DNA of 64,000 nucleotides. It comes from Proteromonas lacertae (taxonomy: Eukaryota; Sar; Bigyra; Opalinata; Proteromonadidae). The position numbers and the translations under genes are program-made. Positions 60,566 to 64,000 of this stretch are shown piece by piece (position 1 is the first letter of the stretch; every line of letters starts with the position of its first letter). A model generated the notes under the pieces. That model was not told where the DNA came from, did not search any database, and saw only the letters and a program-made list of their open reading frames with translations. The stretch lies in contig NGBS01001187.1 of the NCBI GenBank assembly GCA_002245135.1, positions 1-64,000 on the forward strand, read 5' to 3'.

Positions 60566-61513
60566 ATGTTTTTTTGTTTTATTTGTGCAATCTTATTTTC
60601 AATCGTGATTCTTATATCTGCAACATATTTGTTATCAGGTGTTAAAACGTCTAATCTTAGAAAAAATAATGAAGATAAGCTATACAGTAAAGATAGTGAA
60701 TCAAGTGATAGAGATATCATGAGTAAATATAAATATGGTTATGGATCTGTACATTCAGTATTATGGACATGTCCAATAAACAGACCAGAAATAGATTTGT
60801 TTCATAAAGCTCAGTATAAAGAAGATGAATGGATATTATCATACTATAGAAACAATAGTCTACCGTTATATAATGGCATATTTATAGAGATAGGTGCTTA
60901 TAACGGAGTTCAATATTCAACTACCTATCTATTAGAACAGACATATGGTTGGAGGGGTTTATTAATTGAAGGTTCTTCTATGTATTACCAAGGTCTAATA
61001 AACTCTGGAAGAAATCGCTCTTACAAAATTAACAAAGTAATATGTAATTCATCTCAAGAAGTTATATATAACGAATTAGCTCTAGGATTGAGTGGATTGA
61101 AAAGACATTCATCAAATGCAAGGAATAAATATATAAAGTCACTCAATTCGATAGAAATTAGTGTTAATTGTTCTACAATGAAGAGAATCATCTCAGACTA
61201 TCATTTAACACATATTGATGTATTTTCTTTAGATGTAGAGGGAGCTGAAGCTGAGTTACTTGAAACTTTTGATTGGAAAGTAATTGTAAGATTGTGGTTA
61301 ATAGAAACAAATTATGAGTTAGGAATAGATGAAGCAATAAAAGATGAGAATGTTAGGAAAATAATGAGAAGTCACGGTTATAAATTGATTTATAAGCCTA
61401 TACCACCTGGTGTGAATGAAATATGGGTAAATCCTAATTATGATGAATTGGTTAAGCCTTTACTAGAAAAAGAAAAGAAATATTATAACAATGATGGAAA
61501 AAATTGTGAATAA
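60566..61513 (+). CDS. Type II membrane FkbM-family methyltransferase-like protein
   Basis: 315 residues, no intron. The N-terminal TM (FFCFICAILFSIVILISATYLL) is followed by a short stem and a luminal domain. FIEIGAYNGVQYSTTYLLEQ (SAM-binding G-x-x-x-G-x-x), WRGLLIEGSS (acidic end of strand 2) and IDVFSLDVEGAEAELLETF (D-V-E-G-x-E) are the FkbM methyltransferase signature. The domain generally O-methylates sugars or small molecules. With a Golgi-type signal anchor, methylation of a secreted glycan is a fair inference. Next to galE and a glycosyltransferase-like gene. Confidence 0.8.
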   Translation: MFFCFICAILFSIVILISATYLLSGVKTSNLRKNNEDKLYSKDSESSDRDIMSKYKYGYGSVHSVLWTCPINRPEIDLFHKAQYKEDEWILSYYRNNSLPLYNGIFIEIGAYNGVQYSTTYLLEQTYGWRGLLIEGSSMYYQGLINSGRNRSYKINKVICNSSQEVIYNELALGLSGLKRHSSNARNKYIKSLNSIEISVNCSTMKRIISDYHLTHIDVFSLDVEGAEAELLETFDWKVIVRLWLIETNYELGIDEAIKDENVRKIMRSHGYKLIYKPIPPGVNEIWVNPNYDELVKPLLEKEKKYYNNDGKNCE

Positions 61514-61724
61514 TAGTGTAGATAAATGTATTTATAGATGATAATTCTCTCTAGATATAGTTGTAATTAATTTAATCTTTATAAATATACTAATTTCTAT
61601 TGATTATCATTAATTCACATACAAAAATATATCACACCAACATAAAATAAAATAAATATCAATACGAGAAACATCAAATAGAAGATAATGCAATTAAATA
61701 AATAAAAAATAACTTATTAATAAT

Positions 61725-63805
61725 CTAAACTCTATCTTTTTTATCTATTTCTATTCCACAATGTTTATTCAAATACATAGGCAATTCTCTATGCAAATAA
61801 CTAACAGTCAAAACTCCAGAAACAGCAATTGTAGATGTTCTAGTATGCAAAATTAAACAAGTACTATTTCAACAACATATAAATATAATATATATATACT
61901 TTTCTGATAATTTATTAACATCTACTTGAATCTCTTCATTTTGACCAATTGATATATAAATTTGTTTCAATTGAAAATTGTAAGGATTTGAAGTAATTAT
62001 AACTAGATGTGGTTTTAATGATAAGATAGTATTCATTCTTACATTCTCAGTTGGTTCTGGAGGTGTGTAAATTACATGTACATGACCGTATAATACATTA
62101 TTCTCAATAATTGGAATTAAAAAATTTCCTTCCTTATCCCACACATATACAAATTTTGACATGAAATTTAAATCATATCGTAAAGGCAATATAAGGAATA
62201 TATTATGTGGACGAGGAAATAAAACTACTAAATATTGTAATAATTTTAATATATTTTCATCATATTCATTATTATAATTTCCACTTTCCTGTTTCTTAAA
62301 TACCAATCCAGATATATCAACTACTATTGAATAGTAAGGAGGTAATGGTATATTATAATAAGGAACATCTAATTTATAGAGACGAGGTAATGATTGGTCA
62401 TATTCTTGTCTTGGATATGGATTAATTGGAACATTTTTACCAAAATAATCATTTTCAGGAATATCAATAAAAGTACCATTCTCTAACCATGAGAAATACT
62501 GTGATACTTCAAATGGATAAGGTCCTTTATATTTACTCACAAATTTCCATTTCTCTACTAAACCTGGTCTACCATAAAATTGCTCTTTGAATTTCATTAC
62601 TGATTCTTCAGTGTAAGAATAATGTGTAAAAACTAAACCATTTAATTCAGTCTCAAAGTGTCTAAAACATTTATATCCAAATATATCCATCCATTTATCT
62701 GTACCACTGATTAAATGGTTAATATGCGGAGGTGCATGTAAAGACCAAATATCGCCTTTATCATATCTCCAAGCTCTAATCCATTCATATATATTTTGAT
62801 GAGTTGGTAAATCAGGTGTAATTGTAACATGATAGGGTGTAATGAAATAGTGACAGTGGAAATACATACATCTCTTATTATTATTAGGTTTGTTGAACAG
62901 TTCGTAGATTGTTTCCAGCTGTTCTGTTGTCCAGATTTCATCAACATCTATTTCTATCATTACACATGGAAATTCGATTTGGTGTAACACTTTCAACATT
63001 GTTATCTTATCTTTCCACATCTGTCCATAAAGTGTTCTATGTACAAATACTTCTAATGGATTTTCTTCTTTTAATTTGTTTATATAAATACTTGTACCAT
63101 CATTTGAAATACCTTGATACATTATTGAATCATCAAATTTGTCGGTGGAATATGGTTTCTTACTGTTTGCTCTACCTGCTGCTATTCCTTCAATAATATG
63201 CCATTGGAAATAAAAGTAAGCTTCTTTGAAGATTTTTAAATGATAGGAAATAAACGGCCAACCATTTGCTACTATTGTGTATATTACTACTGGCATGTAT
63301 TGAGATTCAGGATCACTATTTAATATTGGATAAGAATTAATATATACGCATCTGGAGTGTATGTTAGTGAAATACCTAAAGTTGTCATACCCTTTTCTGC
63401 AGTAACTGATCCTTTCTTATAAGGAAATGAATAGGAAAATTGATGTACATCATTGAGTGGAACTGACAATTGTGCAATTGTAGAATGGTTTAGCTGGTCT
63501 TTTACTCTGCATAAAAATGTGTATTTTGTCAACATAGAACCTACAACCAAGTACAAACCCTATTATATGTAATAATTAGAAAGAAAAATAAATACTTTAC
63601 TAATAAGACTATCGAAGTAACTACCGACATCTTGACATGCTAGATCCATTACACCTTGAGTGATAATATTTATTGGGCTTTGTGTAATTTCAGTCTTAAC
63701 ATTTGCAATAAACATTGATCCAAATCCAGTGATGTTGGTTTGAATATTGAAAAAAATAAAATATATTCCACAAAGTATTAGGAATATCACCTGCCCACTA
63801 ATCAT
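61725..63805 (-). CDS. Type II membrane glycosyltransferase-like protein
   Basis: About 650 residues in four exons. ATG 63805 (MISGQVIFLILCGIYFIFF), an N-terminal signal anchor. Introns near 63561-63597 and 63312-63343 join the stem region to the catalytic-looking domain, and one at about 61866-61901 joins to the last exon (TCLILHTRTSTIAVSGVL). The middle part has VIYTIVANGWPFISYHLKIF, WHIIEGIAAGRANSKK and CVMIEIDVDEIWTTEQL, where DVDE looks like the D-x-D metal/nucleotide-sugar site of GT-A enzymes. The C-terminal 200 residues form a separate domain of unknown type. I cannot assign a GT family. Golgi glycosylation is inferred from topology and from neighbours galE and FkbM. Confidence 0.62.
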
Positions 63806-64000
63806 TTTAAACTCAAAAACCCGAAAACCCAACTTTTCTTTTTCATTCTTCAACTTACATTTGCATTATAAGCATTTTTGTTATTGATATTCTAATTGTA
63901 CTACTAATGCACAACATGAATGACCAAAAATATTAACACTCTCGTTTGGTGAATATTTTTCTGAATTTGTTTCCTTTTTATCCTAATATTGTTTAACTTT

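Overview
This is a nuclear fragment from an AT-rich, gene-dense unicellular eukaryote. The evidence is spliceosomal introns in nearly every gene, Asn/Ser-rich low-complexity tracts and typical eukaryotic machinery: a tuberin-like RapGAP, a CELF-type RNA-binding protein, a kinesin, a mitochondrial phosphate carrier, cyclin, RhoGAP, DHHC transferase and NSUN2. Mitochondria are implied by the phosphate carrier. I cannot name the species; amoebozoan or unicellular opisthokont-like lineages would fit. Introns are mostly 25-60 nt, begin GTAT and end TAG. I rebuilt most gene models by splicing these by eye in frame. Stops are TAA, TAG and TGA.

Layout. 1-8.3 kb: the 3' part of a PDIA6-like disulfide isomerase and a tuberin (TSC2)-like GAP; the first 3.2 kb carries many single-base frame breaks. 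8.4-12.4 kb: a BTB-BACK-Ig-SPRY-like protein and a pseudokinase-LRR protein. 12.7-15.1 kb: a secreted, membrane-anchored repeat protein with two interchangeable last exons. 15.2-34.4 kb: mostly housekeeping genes (ZnF-UBP, divergent Hsp70, CELF, DIxG-repeat protein, hybrid histidine kinase, RRM-RGG, golgin-like coiled coil, TMUB-like Ubl membrane protein, kinesin, beta-barrel, phosphate carrier). 34.8-47.4 kb: an accessory block of LRR and pseudokinase-LRR genes, a second BTB-SPRY gene with in-frame stops, and fragments of Hsp70 and a CLC channel, which looks like a rearrangement-prone multigene region. 47.5-49.9 kb: PDCD2 and a DHHC transferase. 50-52.4 kb: tandem copies of a signal-anchor / ER/K-helix / starch-binding-module gene. 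52.6-63.8 kb: cyclin B, RhoGAP, THUMPD1 with a RanBP2 finger, NSUN2 with an inserted CCCH finger, then three sugar- or glycan-related genes (GalE, an FkbM-type methyltransferase and a type II glycosyltransferase-like protein).

The most interesting signals are: (1) the kinase-like-LRR(-TM) and BTB-BACK-Ig-SPRY families, which share a promoter box; (2) the mutually exclusive terminal exons at 14.2-15.1 kb; (3) the ER/K-stalk CBM26-like pair; (4) the ultrashort introns; (5) a recurrent CAAGC / GCTTG promoter element; (6) the truncated and fused genes at 39.2 and 43.4 kb.

Intron boundaries, domain calls and family names come from reading alone; no alignment or database search was run. No tRNA, rRNA or transposon was recognised.
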